Shown here: positions 34,226-43,822 of the stretch, piece after piece
How positions within the stretch are numbered: the stretch's first letter is position 1
Layout: every line of letters starts with the position of its first letter
Origin: Tractidigestivibacter scatoligenes
GTDB taxonomy: Bacteria > Actinomycetota > Coriobacteriia > Coriobacteriales > Atopobiaceae
Direction: 5' to 3'
NCBI RefSeq assembly: GCF_001494635.1
Contig: NZ_LOJF01000001.1
Coordinates: forward strand, 248,001 to 312,000
Length of the DNA: 64,000 nt
Made by a program: the position numbers and the translations under genes
The notes under the pieces: model-generated
Database searches by the model: none
The model's input: the letters and a program-made list of their open reading frames with translations, nothing else
Told to the model about the DNA's origin: nothing

Positions 34226-35295
34226 GAGGCGTCACCGCCTTGGTGCCCCTTGGCTTCTCGCTGGTAATAGGGGTTTGAGAGCTCCTGGGCCTCGGCAAGC
34301 GCCTCGGGATAAAGCTTGGCCGTGGTTCGGGCAATCCAAGAGCCGAGAACACCGCGCCCGCTCTTGTCATCACCCTCCTGAAGCAGCACCGTTGCCTCGG
34401 AAACGGCAAGGATCAGCTCGTCTTCGCTGTAGGGCGGCACGGCAAGGCGGGCAAAGACGCCGTCTGGGAGTTCCGTCTGGGAGATAAGCGCAGAGGCGCA
34501 GCCCTCATACGTGTTGGCCAGGCGCTCAAGAAGCTGGCGGGCAAGGGACATGTCGTGGCTCTTGTGAGCGAGTGCTAGGCGGGCGAGCTCAATCCAGGCG
34601 TCGTCTGCCGCGCGCGGAGGCACAATTGCCCCGTAGCGCTTGGCTAGTGCGTCAAGCGACGTCTGGTCCTCAAGCTTTGCATAGGCAAGCGCCAGCGTAA
34701 AGCGCACGTCTGCCTGGTCGGACGGGTCCTGCTCCAGCAGGCGCTCCCCGGTCTCGATGGAGCTGCGGTTGCGTCCGCAGATGAGGGCCTCCTCCGCAAG
34801 CGCCGCCATCCAGCGACGATAGGGGCGCATGGCAATGTCGCGGCCAAGTGCAACGCGCTCGTCGTCGCCGTCATCAGGGACGGCGGCGCGGGCCGCCTGG
34901 CATGAGGCATAAACTTCTCCTACGCCCTCTTTGAGGAAGGCGAACTGGGCGTCGAAGCTGGGGTTGGTGCGGGAGGCGCGCATGCGGATGGCGTCGTGGC
35001 ACGTTGGATCAAGCGATACCGCCTCATCGAGAAGGTCTCGCCCACGAGCGATAAGCGCGTCCGCCTTGGCTTCGCTTGAGAATGGCAGCTGGTAGTCTAT
35101 GACCTCAGCGGCAACGGCTACCAGGTGAAAGGCGCGATCGGCGTCAGACTGGGGCAGGGTGTCGCGGTCTCGGGCAAAGCGACGCCCAAAGTCCGTGAAC
35201 GCCTTGGCCGCGGCAACTGGGTCCCCCTTGGGCAGCGACTGCGCATAGCGCAGCGCCAGACGCTGGTAGTCCTCTCTTCTGGGGTCGTACGCCAC
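34222..35295 (-). CDS. helical-repeat (TPR-like) hypothetical protein
   Basis: A protein of 357 aa. I take the GTG at 35295 as the start because AAAGGAGG lies just upstream; the open frame continues to 35418 without support. Repeated helices such as LLEQDPSDQADVRFTLALAY and WIELARLALAHKSHDMSLAR suggest a TPR-like scaffold. The composition and architecture resemble the downstream partner, and the two may have arisen by duplication. No motif gives a function. Confidence 0.7.
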   Translation of the reverse strand: MAYDPRREDYQRLALRYAQSLPKGDPVAAAKAFTDFGRRFARDRDTLPQSDADRAFHLVAVAAEVIDYQLPFSSEAKADALIARGRDLLDEAVSLDPTCHDAIRMRASRTNPSFDAQFAFLKEGVGEVYASCQAARAAVPDDGDDERVALGRDIAMRPYRRWMAALAEEALICGRNRSSIETGERLLEQDPSDQADVRFTLALAYAKLEDQTSLDALAKRYGAIVPPRAADDAWIELARLALAHKSHDMSLARQLLERLANTYEGCASALISQTELPDGVFARLAVPPYSEDELILAVSEATVLLQEGDDKSGRGVLGSWIARTTAKLYPEALAEAQELSNPYYQREAKGHQGGDAS

Positions 35296-35408
35296 GTTGC
35301 GCCTCCTTTCTCCACCCTCATGGTATCCCATACGCCAGACATTAATGCTCACTGTGGTTAAGGGTGCTCCCTTCCCAGAAGCACGGAAAGCATTGCTGCA
35401 AATACCAT

Positions 35409-35599
35409 GAACGGTCATTTAAAAACGGTGAACGGTTGAAAATTGTTTCGAATAGAGGTCCAAAACGATTACATCTTGGAGAATGTTTGAAGGGAGTTGT
35501 ATTGCGAACGGTGTTTTTGAACTAGCAAAAAATATCCAATATTCGATAGATTCATTTGAGTGTTATCCAAATATATCCAGAATTTTCTGAAAATATCCA
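35409..35599. repeat. AT-rich region with phased direct repeats upstream of cstA
   Basis: The 421-bp gap before cstA is strikingly AT-rich for this genome. GAACGGT occurs at 35409, 35430 and 35506. TATCCA occurs at 35533, 35564, 35574 and 35594, spacings of 31, 10 and 20 bp, close to whole helical turns. Such phasing fits cooperative binding of a regulator, and the whole segment is the likely control region of cstA. A 66-residue open frame on the minus strand here has no support. Confidence 0.55.
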
Positions 35600-35716
35600 A
35601 TACATTTGAACAGTTCGAGAAATACCTCGCCCAGCCACATGGATGTACCATGCCGCGCACCGAGCGCAAACAGCGGAAACGGTCCGCAGCGCCCTACCCT
35701 AAGGAGGTAAGACGAC

Positions 35717-37573
35717 ATGAATGGCATCACGATCATCTTGATAAGTGCGGTGGTCCTGATTATTGGCTACCTCGGGTACGGGCGCTGGCTAGCTAAGTCA
35801 TGGGGCGTCGATCCCAAGGCCCTCACCCCTGCGGTCCGCATGGAGGACGGCAAGGACTTCTCGCCTGCGCAGCGCTTCTCCGTGTTTGCCCACCAGTTCT
35901 CCTCGATCTGTGGCGCAGGCCCTGTCACGGGCACCATTGTTGCCATGATGTTTGGTTGGCTCCCGGTGCTCCTCTGGGTCCTTATCGGTGGCATCTTCTT
36001 TGGCGCCGTCCATGACTTTGGCGCGCTGTACGCCTCTGTCAAGAACAACGGCAAGTCGCTCGGCCAGCTCATCGAGAAGTACATCGGCAAGGCCGGTCGC
36101 CACCTGTTCCTGGCCTTCTCTTGGCTGTTCTGCTGCATTGTCATCGCTGCGTTCGTCTCGATGGTGGCGGGCACGTTTGCTACCACCGCTGCTGCCGACG
36201 GTTCCGTTGACTTCGCCAAGTCCTACGCCGGTGGCTGCGCGGGCACCATCTCCATCCTGCTTACCTTCTCGGCCATCTTCTTTGGCTGGGCGTGCCGCAA
36301 GTGGGACCTCAAGGGTGTCGCAAAGTTCCTGTGTGCCCTCGTGTGCATCGCGGTTCCCTTTGCGCTTGGCATGGTGTTTCCGATCTACCTCAACGCTACC
36401 GGCTGGATTGCCGTCGTGACGCTCTACCTGATCCTTGCCAGCGCCATGCCCATCCAGACGCTCAAGACCCCGCGCGACTTCCTCACGACCATCATGATGG
36501 TCGCCATGATCGCGTGCGCCGTTCTCGGCATCATCGCGCTGGGCATCAATGGCCAGGCCACGATAACGGCGCCGATGGTCGTCAGCTCCGAGACGCTTGA
36601 TGCCCTGGCCGCCAAGGGCAACTACCTCTTCCCGGTTCTGTTTGTCTCCGTTGCGTGCGGCGCCCTGTCCGGCTTTCACAGCCTCGTCTCTTCCGGCACC
36701 TCCTCCAAGCAGATCTCTAACGAGACCCACATGCTCCCCGTTGGCTATGGCGCCATGGTCCTCGAGTCCTTTGTTGGCGTGCTTGCCATCGTAACCGCTG
36801 GCATCATGTTTGGCGACATGAACACCGCTGGCACGGGCGCCCTCAACGCTGGCACCGCCTCGACGCCGTTCCAGATTTTCGCCGCCGGCGTCGCCCGCGG
36901 CATGGAGCTCATGGGCTTCAACGCCACGTTCGCCACGGTCTTCATGACCATGAACGTCTCTGCGCTGGCGCTCACCTCCGTTGATGCCGTTGCCCGCATT
37001 GGCCGCACCAGCTGGCAGGAGTTCTTCTACGAGACCAACGACGCCGCCTCCACCTCTGCCGAGCAGGCCGGTGCCCGCAAGGTTCTCACCAACACGGCCT
37101 TCTCCATCGCTGTCACGCTGGTCCTGGGTATCGCCCTGTGCTTTGGTGGCTACCTCAACATCTGGCCGCTGTTTGGCGCGTCCAACCAGCTTCTTGGCGG
37201 CATGACCATGATTACCCTCGCCGTCTTCTGCAAGTGCACCGGTCGCAAGGGCTGGATGCTCTACGTGCCTGTAGCGTTCCTGCTCGTGTGCACCTTCACG
37301 TCGCTCGGCATGAGCATCTATGGCTGCTGGACCGCAGTTGCCGCCGACCAGTCCTTTGCGGTCATCGCAACAAAGGGCCTGCAGCTTGTGGTTGCCGTCC
37401 TTATCGTGATCCTGGGTGTCATCGTCGCTTACAGCTGCCTGAAGGAGCTCTTCACCAAGAAGGCTGGCTCCATCCCCGACGAGAAGCCCGAGTGGTCCGA
37501 GCTTGGCCGCAAGCACGTTGAGGAGTCCAAGCACGACGTTGCTGTGGACACCAAGACCGAGGTAACCGCGTAA
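35717..37573 (+). CDS. cstA: CstA family carbon starvation protein (pyruvate/peptide transporter)
   Basis: An integral membrane protein of 618 aa with many hydrophobic segments. The family blocks SSICGAGPVTGTIVAMMFGW and GAVHDFGALYASVKNNGKS near the N-terminus, and FHSLVSSGTSSKQISNETH in the middle, are those of CstA. Members take up pyruvate or peptides in carbon-limited cells. It has a very good site AAGGAGGTAAG and stands alone with a complex upstream region. The frame is intact. Confidence 0.93.
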   Translation: MNGITIILISAVVLIIGYLGYGRWLAKSWGVDPKALTPAVRMEDGKDFSPAQRFSVFAHQFSSICGAGPVTGTIVAMMFGWLPVLLWVLIGGIFFGAVHDFGALYASVKNNGKSLGQLIEKYIGKAGRHLFLAFSWLFCCIVIAAFVSMVAGTFATTAAADGSVDFAKSYAGGCAGTISILLTFSAIFFGWACRKWDLKGVAKFLCALVCIAVPFALGMVFPIYLNATGWIAVVTLYLILASAMPIQTLKTPRDFLTTIMMVAMIACAVLGIIALGINGQATITAPMVVSSETLDALAAKGNYLFPVLFVSVACGALSGFHSLVSSGTSSKQISNETHMLPVGYGAMVLESFVGVLAIVTAGIMFGDMNTAGTGALNAGTASTPFQIFAAGVARGMELMGFNATFATVFMTMNVSALALTSVDAVARIGRTSWQEFFYETNDAASTSAEQAGARKVLTNTAFSIAVTLVLGIALCFGGYLNIWPLFGASNQLLGGMTMITLAVFCKCTGRKGWMLYVPVAFLLVCTFTSLGMSIYGCWTAVAADQSFAVIATKGLQLVVAVLIVILGVIVAYSCLKELFTKKAGSIPDEKPEWSELGRKHVEESKHDVAVDTKTEVTA

Positions 37574-37947
37574 GGCGGACTCTCGCAGAGTGTTTGACTG
37601 GGCGCCTGGTGCCGGTGGCATCGGACGCCCTTCTCGTATTCCTCCTGCTTCAAAATGTGATGAAAATATGTAGATTTAGTCACAGCGGGGTGTCGGAGAA
37701 GACCAAGGGTATGGACGTCGGTGGAGCAGAGATGCGGTCTTGTTCCTGCGCGAAGCCGCCTGCCGTAAGTGGCCTCTCGCTGGCGTCTATCTGATAGGAT
37801 GGGGCCGCATTCAGGTTCGGACTGGTGGTGCGTTTTTCGCTGCTCGTCCGGCTTCAAGTTGTTCCGGGTAGGGCATCAGGGAAGGCCGAGCGGTCTTCTC
37901 AGGCATTTGTCGCCATCGGTGGCGGCCGGTGAATTGGAGGATGTGCT
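37574..37947 (+). other. intergenic region between cstA and the alcohol dehydrogenase
   Basis: No gene can be supported in these 374 bp. A hairpin at 37600-37630 (GGGCG with CGCCC outside, GGTGCC with GGCATC inside), followed by TTCTCGTATT, is the probable cstA terminator. The rest shows no clear promoter or repeat. Confidence 0.45.
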
Positions 37948-39175
37948 ATGGGACGTTTTACCAACCCGCGTGACCTGTACTTTGGTGAGGGCGCTCGCCA
38001 CGAGGTGAAGAACCTCAAGGGCAAGAAAGGCCGTCATCGTCTCTGGTGGCCACAGCATGCGCCGTGGCGGCTTCCTGCAGGACGTTCAGAAGGACCTGGA
38101 AGATGCCGGCTTTGAGGTCAAGCTGTTCGAGGGCGTCGAGTCCGATCCTTCCATCGAGACGGTGAAGAAGGGCGCCAAGTTCATGCAGGACTTTGGCCCC
38201 GATTGGATTGTTGCCATTGGTGGCGGCTCCCCCATCGACGCCGCAAAGGCAATGTGGGTGTTCTACGAGTACCCCGATGAGAAGTTCGACAACATCATCC
38301 AGCCGTTCTCGTTCCCCGAGCTGCGTCAGAAGGCTCACTTCTGTGCCATCAGCTCCACTTCGGGCACCGCTACCGAGGTGACGGCCTTCTCCGTCATTAC
38401 CGATTACGAGCACGGCATCAAGTACCCGCTGGCAGACTTCAACATCACGCCTGATGTGGCCATCGTGGACCCCGAGCTTACCTACTCCATGCCCCAGAAG
38501 CTCTGCGCGCATACCGGCATGGATGCCCTTACGCACTGCCTCGAGGCCTACGTCTCGACCGCTGCCTCCATGTTCACCGACGCCGACGCGCTGCATGGCA
38601 TCCGCGAGATTACGCAGTGGCTGCCCGTTTCCTACACTGGTGATCATGAGGGCCGCAAGCACATGCACGAGGCTCAGTGCCTGGCCGGCCTGGCGTTCTC
38701 CTCTGGCCTGCTCGGCATCGTGCACTCCATGGCCCACAAGACCGGCGCTGCTTTCGAGAACGGCCACATCATTCACGGTGCCGCCAACGCCATGTACCTG
38801 GGCAAGGCCATCCAGTGGAACTCCAAGGACCCGCGTGCTCACGAGCGCTACGCCTATGTCGCCAAGGAGATCCTGCACCTTCCCGGCACCACCGACGACC
38901 AGCTCATCGACTCGCTGGTCGAGAAGATTCGCAGCATGAACGACGAGCTGCACATCCCGCAGAGCATCAACAACTACGCCAACGGCGGCGTCAAGGCTGA
39001 CGAGACCGGCGAGCCCGTCATGGTCTCCGAGAAGGAGTTCCTCGAGAAGCTCCCGACCATTGCTGCCAACGCAGTTCAGGATGCCTGCACGCCGGAGAAC
39101 CCGCGCGAGACCAAGGCGGAGGACTTCGAGAAGATCCTCAAGTGCTGCTACTACGACGAGCCGGTCAACTTCTAG
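37948..39175 (+). pseudogene. iron-containing alcohol dehydrogenase, frameshifted near the N-terminus
   Basis: The ATG at 37948 follows GGAGG and opens MGRFTNPRDLYFGEGARHE, the usual start of butanol-dehydrogenase-like enzymes. After 27 codons an extra A in AAGAAAGG (38023-38030) shifts the frame, and the original frame stops near 38114. From 38027 the second frame continues perfectly to 39175, with AIGGGSPIDAAKAM, SSTSGTATEVT and the iron-ligand region GIVHSMAHKTGAAF. Without the extra base the protein would have about 408 residues. It may be a recent pseudogene, a phase-variable run or a sequencing error. A start at 38057 would lose the first strands of the NAD-binding fold. Confidence 0.85.
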
Positions 39176-39209
39176 TTTCCGTCCTAGTAGTACAAGCGTT
39201 GCCGTCCGA

Positions 39210-39242
39210 GGGGGTCGGAGCCTTTGGCTCCGACCCCCCTTG
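39210..39242 (+). terminator. terminator of the alcohol dehydrogenase gene
   Basis: A perfect 13-bp stem (GGGGGTCGGAGCC with GGCTCCGACCCCC) closes a TTT loop and is followed by CTTGTG. Confidence 0.85.
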
Positions 39243-39279
39243 TGCATTCTTGGCATGCCAACCTTGCCCCCTCGGAAAT

Positions 39280-39367
39280 CTCACACGTGATATTTCTTCT
39301 TTGATTTTAAGAACATGCCAACTGGGCTTTTCTCGGAAGATATCAGAAAAGAAATAACACGTGTGAG
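39280..39367. promoter_or_regulatory. long inverted repeat upstream of deoC
   Basis: Arms of 19 bp at 39280-39298 and 39349-39367 match at 18 positions; each contains a CACGTG core. They flank a 50-bp AT-rich stretch that includes TTTTCT/AGAAAA and two copies of a CTCGGAA motif. This is the main content of the 373-bp gap before deoC and is a good candidate for a pair of operators controlling nucleoside catabolism. Confidence 0.5.
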
Positions 39368-39548
39368 GTTCACTTATATGCGTGAGGTTGATTTGCCGAG
39401 AATGTCAGCGGTTGAACTGAGACGCGCTGCACTCGGAAGCCGGCACTCGACGATACGCTGGCTGTTGATCTCGTTGCACCAATTCCCTGGTTGTGACAAG
39501 GTGAGGCCAGAAGTCATTGGGAGGATTCTCAAAACACGGGGGCATTTC

Positions 39549-40199
39549 ATGGAACTGAACGGCAACATCGACCACACCAACCTCAAGCAGAACGCGACCC
39601 AGGCTGACATCGAGCGCCTGTGTGATGAGGCCATCAGGTACCACTTCGCGACGGTTGCCATCAACTCGTGCTGGACGGCGATGGCAGCCAAGCGCCTTGC
39701 GGGCACCGGCGTGGGCGTAACCACCTGCATCGGGTTCCCCCTTGGCGCCTGCTCCACGCAGGCGAAGGCCGCCGAGGCCGCGCAGGCCGTGGCGGACGGA
39801 ACCACAGAGATTGACATGGTGATCAACGGGGGTCACCTTGTCGCCGGAGACGACCGCTACGTCATCGATGACATCGCTGCCGTCGTCAAGGCTGCACAGG
39901 GCCGCCCCGTGAAGGTCATTCTGGAGTGCTGTCTGCTTGACGACGAGCAAATCGTCCGCGCCTGTGAGGACGCAGTTGCCGCAGGTGCCTCGTTCGTGAA
40001 GACCAGCACCGGCTTCTCGACGGGTGGCGCAACGGTGCATGACGTGGCGCTCATGCGCAAGACCGTCGGCGACCGCTGCAAGGTCAAGGCCGCGGGCGGC
40101 ATCCACACCAAGGAGGAGGCGCTCGCCATGGTCGAGGCTGGCGCCGACCGCCTTGGCTGCAGTGCCAGCATCAAGATCGTCGAGGGGCAATGCCTCTAG
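39549..40199 (+). CDS. deoC: deoxyribose-phosphate aldolase
   Basis: A class I aldolase of 216 aa that splits 2-deoxyribose-5-phosphate into glyceraldehyde-3-phosphate and acetaldehyde. The start MELNGNIDHTNLKQNATQAD matches the family N-terminus. The Schiff-base lysine lies in SFVKTSTGFSTGGATV, and the proton-relay lysine in KVKAAGGIHT. The frame is open back to 39315, but that stretch is unlike the family and has no ribosome site. It begins the deoC-deoB-deoD cluster. Confidence 0.95.
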   Translation: MELNGNIDHTNLKQNATQADIERLCDEAIRYHFATVAINSCWTAMAAKRLAGTGVGVTTCIGFPLGACSTQAKAAEAAQAVADGTTEIDMVINGGHLVAGDDRYVIDDIAAVVKAAQGRPVKVILECCLLDDEQIVRACEDAVAAGASFVKTSTGFSTGGATVHDVALMRKTVGDRCKVKAAGGIHTKEEALAMVEAGADRLGCSASIKIVEGQCL

Positions 40200-40217
40200 A
40201 GGCACTGGAGTCTAGGT

Positions 40218-40245
40218 GCCCGGCGGAGCCTCTGCTCCGTTGGGC
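40218..40245 (+). other. hairpin between deoC and deoB
   Basis: A 12-bp stem (GCCCGGCGGAGC with GCTCCGTTGGGC, two G-U pairs) closes a CTCT loop with no T run. It may stabilise or process the operon message. Confidence 0.5.
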
Positions 40246-40262
40246 ATAAAAGGGGAGGTCAC

Positions 40263-41453
40263 ATGGGCAGGCGCGTATTTCTGATCGTCCTTGACAGCTT
40301 TGGCATTGGCGCCGAGCCGGACGCCGCGGAGTGGGGCGACGAGGGAAGCAACACCCTGTGCGCCTGCGCCACCACGGGCGAGCTTGCTGTTCCCAACATG
40401 GCGTCGCTCGGACTTCTCAACATCGAAGGGGCGCTCGAGTCTCCCTATCACGTTGACCTCAAGCCGGTTGCGTCCCCCACTGGCGCGTTTGCCCGTCTCC
40501 GCGAGGCGTCGGCCGGCAAGGACACCACAGTGGGGCACTGGGAGATGGCGGGCGTCATCTCGCCCAAGCGCTTCCCCACGTACCCCAACGGCTTCCCCAA
40601 AGAGGTGCTCGACGAGTTCACACGCCAGACGGGCCGCGGGGTGCTCTGCAACAAGCCCTACTCCGGCACGCAGGTCATTCAGGACTATGGTCGCGAGCAG
40701 CTCGAGACTGGCAAGCTCATCGTCTACACCTCGGCCGACAGCGTCTTCCAGATTGCGGCCCACGAGGATCTGGTGCCTCCCGAGCAGCTCTACGAGTACT
40801 GCCGCATCGCGCGGAAGATCCTCACGGGCGAGCATGGCGTTGCCCGCGTCATCGCGCGCCCGTACACAGGGGAGTGGCCGCACTATGAGCGCACGCCCCG
40901 CAGGCACGACTTCTCGCTTGAGCCCACCGGGACCACGATGCTCGACGTGCTCAAGGAGGCTGGGCAGGATGTGCTCTCCATTGGCAAGATTTACGACATC
41001 TTTGCGCACCGCGGCATCACCGACCACGTCTTCACCTCGGGCAACGAGGAGGGCATCGAGCGAACGGTGGAAGCGACCGGACGCGACTTCACGGGACTCT
41101 GCTACACGAACCTCGTGGATTTCGACATGATCTACGGTCACCGCAACGATGCATCCGGTTACGCCCGCGCCCTCAGCTACTTTGACAGCCAGCTCCCGCG
41201 CATCGTGGCGGGCCTGCGCGACAATGATCTGCTCATGATTACCGCAGATCATGGTTGCGATCCCGTGACACCGTCTACCGACCACTCGCGTGAGTACGTG
41301 CCCTGGCTCGTATGCGGCCCTCACGTGCGGGCCGGCGTCGACCTGGGCACGCGGCCAACGTTCGCGGACGTCTCGGCGACGGTCCTCGACTACCTCGGCG
41401 TCCCCGCGCTTCCCAACGGCACGTCTCACCTCGAGCAGATCCTGGAGGCATAG
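40263..41453 (+). CDS. deoB: phosphopentomutase
   Basis: A protein of 396 aa of the alkaline phosphatase superfamily; it converts (deoxy)ribose-1-phosphate to the 5-phosphate. The start [16 protein letters not shown] holds the metal ligands. [11 protein letters not shown] includes the phosphorylated threonine region, and [20 protein letters not shown] the second metal site. GGGGAGGT precedes the ATG. It links the phosphorylase (deoD) and aldolase (deoC) encoded next to it. Confidence 0.96.
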   Translation: MGRRVFLIVLDSFGIGAEPDAAEWGDEGSNTLCACATTGELAVPNMASLGLLNIEGALESPYHVDLKPVASPTGAFARLREASAGKDTTVGHWEMAGVISPKRFPTYPNGFPKEVLDEFTRQTGRGVLCNKPYSGTQVIQDYGREQLETGKLIVYTSADSVFQIAAHEDLVPPEQLYEYCRIARKILTGEHGVARVIARPYTGEWPHYERTPRRHDFSLEPTGTTMLDVLKEAGQDVLSIGKIYDIFAHRGITDHVFTSGNEEGIERTVEATGRDFTGLCYTNLVDFDMIYGHRNDASGYARALSYFDSQLPRIVAGLRDNDLLMITADHGCDPVTPSTDHSREYVPWLVCGPHVRAGVDLGTRPTFADVSATVLDYLGVPALPNGTSHLEQILEA

Positions 41454-41455
41454 AC

Positions 41456-42190
41456 ATGGCACGCACCCCCACACCGCACAACGAGGCCGTCGCGGGCCAG
41501 ATCGCACCGTTCGTCCTCATGCCGGGAGACCCGCTTCGCGCCAAGCGCCTCGCTGAGGCCTACCTCGAAGGCGTCGAGCAGTTCAACGGGGTCCGCAACA
41601 TGCTGGGCTACACCGGGACCTACCAGGGCAGCCCCGTCTCGGTGATGGGCAGCGGCATGGGCATGCCCTCCATCGGCATCTACTCGTACGAGCTCTTCAA
41701 CTTCTACGGCGTCGAGTCAATCGTGCGCATCGGCACCGCGGGCGGCGTTGCGCCAAGCGTGCGCCTGCGCGACATCGTGCTCGGGATGGGCGCCTGCACG
41801 GACTCCAACTACGCGCACCAGTTCAACGTGCCTGGAACGCTCGCCCCCATCGCGGACTTCGGCCTCCTGCGTCGCGCGGCAGATGCGGCGGAGCGCCTGG
41901 GCTATCCCGTTCGCGTTGGCAACGTGCTCTCGTCGGACGTCTTCTACAACGACGATCGCACGGCGGAGCAGCGCTGGGCCAAGATGGGCGTTCTTGCCGT
42001 GGAAATGGAGTCGGCGGCGCTCTACCTCAACGCAATGCGTGCCCACAGGCGCGCGCTCACGATTCTCACTGTGACGGACGTCGTCTCCCGCGGCGAGGCA
42101 CTCACGGCAGAGGAGCGCCAGGAGAGCCTCACGCAGATGATGGAGGTCGCACTAAGCCTGGCAAAGCCGGAGCAGGTGCTGCGCAACTAG
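41456..42190 (+). CDS. deoD: purine nucleoside phosphorylase (DeoD type)
   Basis: A protein of 244 aa that splits purine (deoxy)nucleosides with phosphate. Family blocks are [46 protein letters not shown] and [12 protein letters not shown]. The true start is the ATG 5 bp after the deoB stop, with GGAGG inside the end of deoB; the frame is open further upstream inside deoB but that is a shadow. Last gene of the deo cluster. Confidence 0.95.
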   Translation: MARTPTPHNEAVAGQIAPFVLMPGDPLRAKRLAEAYLEGVEQFNGVRNMLGYTGTYQGSPVSVMGSGMGMPSIGIYSYELFNFYGVESIVRIGTAGGVAPSVRLRDIVLGMGACTDSNYAHQFNVPGTLAPIADFGLLRRAADAAERLGYPVRVGNVLSSDVFYNDDRTAEQRWAKMGVLAVEMESAALYLNAMRAHRRALTILTVTDVVSRGEALTAEERQESLTQMMEVALSLAKPEQVLRN

Positions 42191-42212
42191 CTACTGCAGA
42201 GGAATACAAGAA

Positions 42213-42242
42213 GGCTCGGGCTCCCGCAGGGGTGCCCGGGCC
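42213..42242. terminator. probable bidirectional terminator between deoD and murE
   Basis: A 9-bp stem (GGCTCGGGC with GCCCGGGCC) lies between two convergent genes. The T runs are poor on both strands. Confidence 0.45.
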
Positions 42243-42270
42243 AGTTCATACGTCGACGGAGCGCTGCGCC

Positions 42271-43815
42271 CTACTCAGCCACGCCCGGATGCGCGGCGTG
42301 CCAGTTGCGAACGGCCTCTTCGTAGATATCGCCGTCCGTGCGGCAGGGGACAAACTCATTGCCCTCGTGCTGGCGCGTCTCGTCACCCTTGGCAAGCAGG
42401 CAGAGAATGGCCGGACCCTCGCCCTCGTAGCCAAGCTGGACAGCGCGGCGAATGGCCTCTTCACGGTCGAGAATGACCTCGTATGCCGCGCCCTCTGGCG
42501 TAGCGTCCGCCATTTGCTGGCAGATCTCCTCGACGGGGTCGTTTGCCGGGTCCTCCTCGGTGTAGATGAGGTAGTCGGCGTACTTGGCCGCCTCCTCGGG
42601 AAGCTCGCGGCGACGTTCGTACGCCTTGCCACCGGGCGCGCCAAAGACGGCGATGATGCGATATCCCGGGAACTCCTCCTTAACCGAGGGGAAGAACCGC
42701 TGGTAGGAGAGCTTGTTGTGGGCGTAGTCAACCAACGCCACAACCTTGGGGTCCGGACTGGGGAGAAGCTCCATGCGGCCGGGAACGCGCGCGTGCGAGA
42801 GGGGCTCGGCGATCTTCTCGTGCCCAATGCCCAAGACCTCGCAGATGGCAATGGTCGCAAGGGCGTTGTCGACGTTGAAGAGGCCGGGCATGCCCAGGCA
42901 GATGGGTCCTTCCCAGCTGGGCGTGTGCGCGGTGAACGAGACCATGCCGTAGGCGCTTTCGATGTCCGACGCCCAGACGTCTGCCGAGCTATCTTTTGCC
43001 GAGAAGGTCACCACGCGCTCGCAGCGCTGAGCGCGTTCGAGGATGGTCTGAATCTCGTCGGAGTCGAGGTTTACCACGGCAACGCGCGCCTGGTCAAAGA
43101 TGCGGAGCTTGCTTTGGAAGTAGTCCTCGAAGTTGGGGTGCTCAACGGGGGAGATGTGGTCGCGCCCAATGTTCAGGAAGCAGGCCACGGCAAGGTCCAA
43201 GCCCAAGACGCGGTCGTACTTGAGCGCCTGGCTCGAGACCTCCATGTCCATGTAGGCGAGGCCGGCCTTGCGAGCGTTGGCAAGGTGGCGCCAGAGGTCC
43301 GGGGACTCCGGCGTGGTGTTGTGGCTCTCCTCGCGCTCGATGCCGTCGAAGGTCTCGATGGAGCCCATGACGCCGGCGTGCGCGTACGGCTCGTCGCCAT
43401 CGAGCACGGCGCGGAGCATGTAGGAGACCGTCGACTTGCCCTTGGTGCCCGTGATGCCAACAACGGTGAGGTCGTGGTCGGGGTGGCCAAACGCCTCGGC
43501 CGAGGCGAGCGCCATCGCGCGACGCAGGTCTGTGGCAATGAGCGCGGGGGTGCCGGGGGCAACGTCTGCCAGCTCGGCTGCGCGGTCCTCGTCGCAGAGA
43601 TACGCCACGGCGCCCTTCTCGAGCGCGGAGGTTAGGTATGCCGGCTTGAAGGCGGCGCCCTTGCACACAAAGACGTGGGAGGGGGCAACAACGCGCGAGT
43701 CGCAGTCGACCCCCGTGACGGGCGTGGCGCCCTTCTCGGCGGTGATGTTTGCTGTGGTGGCCAGCAGCCCCTCGTGGTCGAGAAGCCGGGCAAGAGATGC
43801 AAGTGTAGTATTCAT
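42271..43815 (-). CDS. murE: UDP-MurNAc-tripeptide synthetase (MurE type)
   Basis: A Mur ligase of 514 aa that adds the third amino acid of the peptidoglycan stem. VVGITGTKGKSTVSYML is the ATP loop, followed by SHNTTPESPDL and MEVSSQALKYDR, and the C-terminal domain carries FGAPGGKAYERRRELP. The residue-3 specificity loop reads TEEDPANDPVEE; the Arg of the diaminopimelate motif DNPR is missing, so lysine or ornithine is more likely (inference). The ATG at 43815 fits the family start and has no ribosome site; see the promoter entry. Confidence 0.9.
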   Translation of the reverse strand: MNTTLASLARLLDHEGLLATTANITAEKGATPVTGVDCDSRVVAPSHVFVCKGAAFKPAYLTSALEKGAVAYLCDEDRAAELADVAPGTPALIATDLRRAMALASAEAFGHPDHDLTVVGITGTKGKSTVSYMLRAVLDGDEPYAHAGVMGSIETFDGIEREESHNTTPESPDLWRHLANARKAGLAYMDMEVSSQALKYDRVLGLDLAVACFLNIGRDHISPVEHPNFEDYFQSKLRIFDQARVAVVNLDSDEIQTILERAQRCERVVTFSAKDSSADVWASDIESAYGMVSFTAHTPSWEGPICLGMPGLFNVDNALATIAICEVLGIGHEKIAEPLSHARVPGRMELLPSPDPKVVALVDYAHNKLSYQRFFPSVKEEFPGYRIIAVFGAPGGKAYERRRELPEEAAKYADYLIYTEEDPANDPVEEICQQMADATPEGAAYEVILDREEAIRRAVQLGYEGEGPAILCLLAKGDETRQHEGNEFVPCRTDGDIYEEAVRNWHAAHPGVAE

Positions 43816-43822
43816 GGCGCCA

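Noticed and set aside
35469-35669. A 66-codon minus-strand frame in the AT-rich region before cstA
   Set aside because: No ribosome site and no homology that I recognise; the region is better explained as regulatory repeats.
38015-38040. Programmed frameshift in the alcohol dehydrogenase
   Set aside because: There is no classical slippery heptamer, stimulating pseudoknot or internal Shine-Dalgarno sequence. A mutation or sequence error is simpler.
39315-39548. N-terminal extension of deoC by 78 codons
   Set aside because: The DeoC family starts at the MELN methionine. The extension overlaps the inverted repeat and has unlike composition, with no ribosome site.
42232-43635. A 467-codon plus-strand frame across murE
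   Set aside because: murE on the minus strand is complete with all Mur ligase motifs; the plus-strand frame is low-complexity Val/Ala/Gly.
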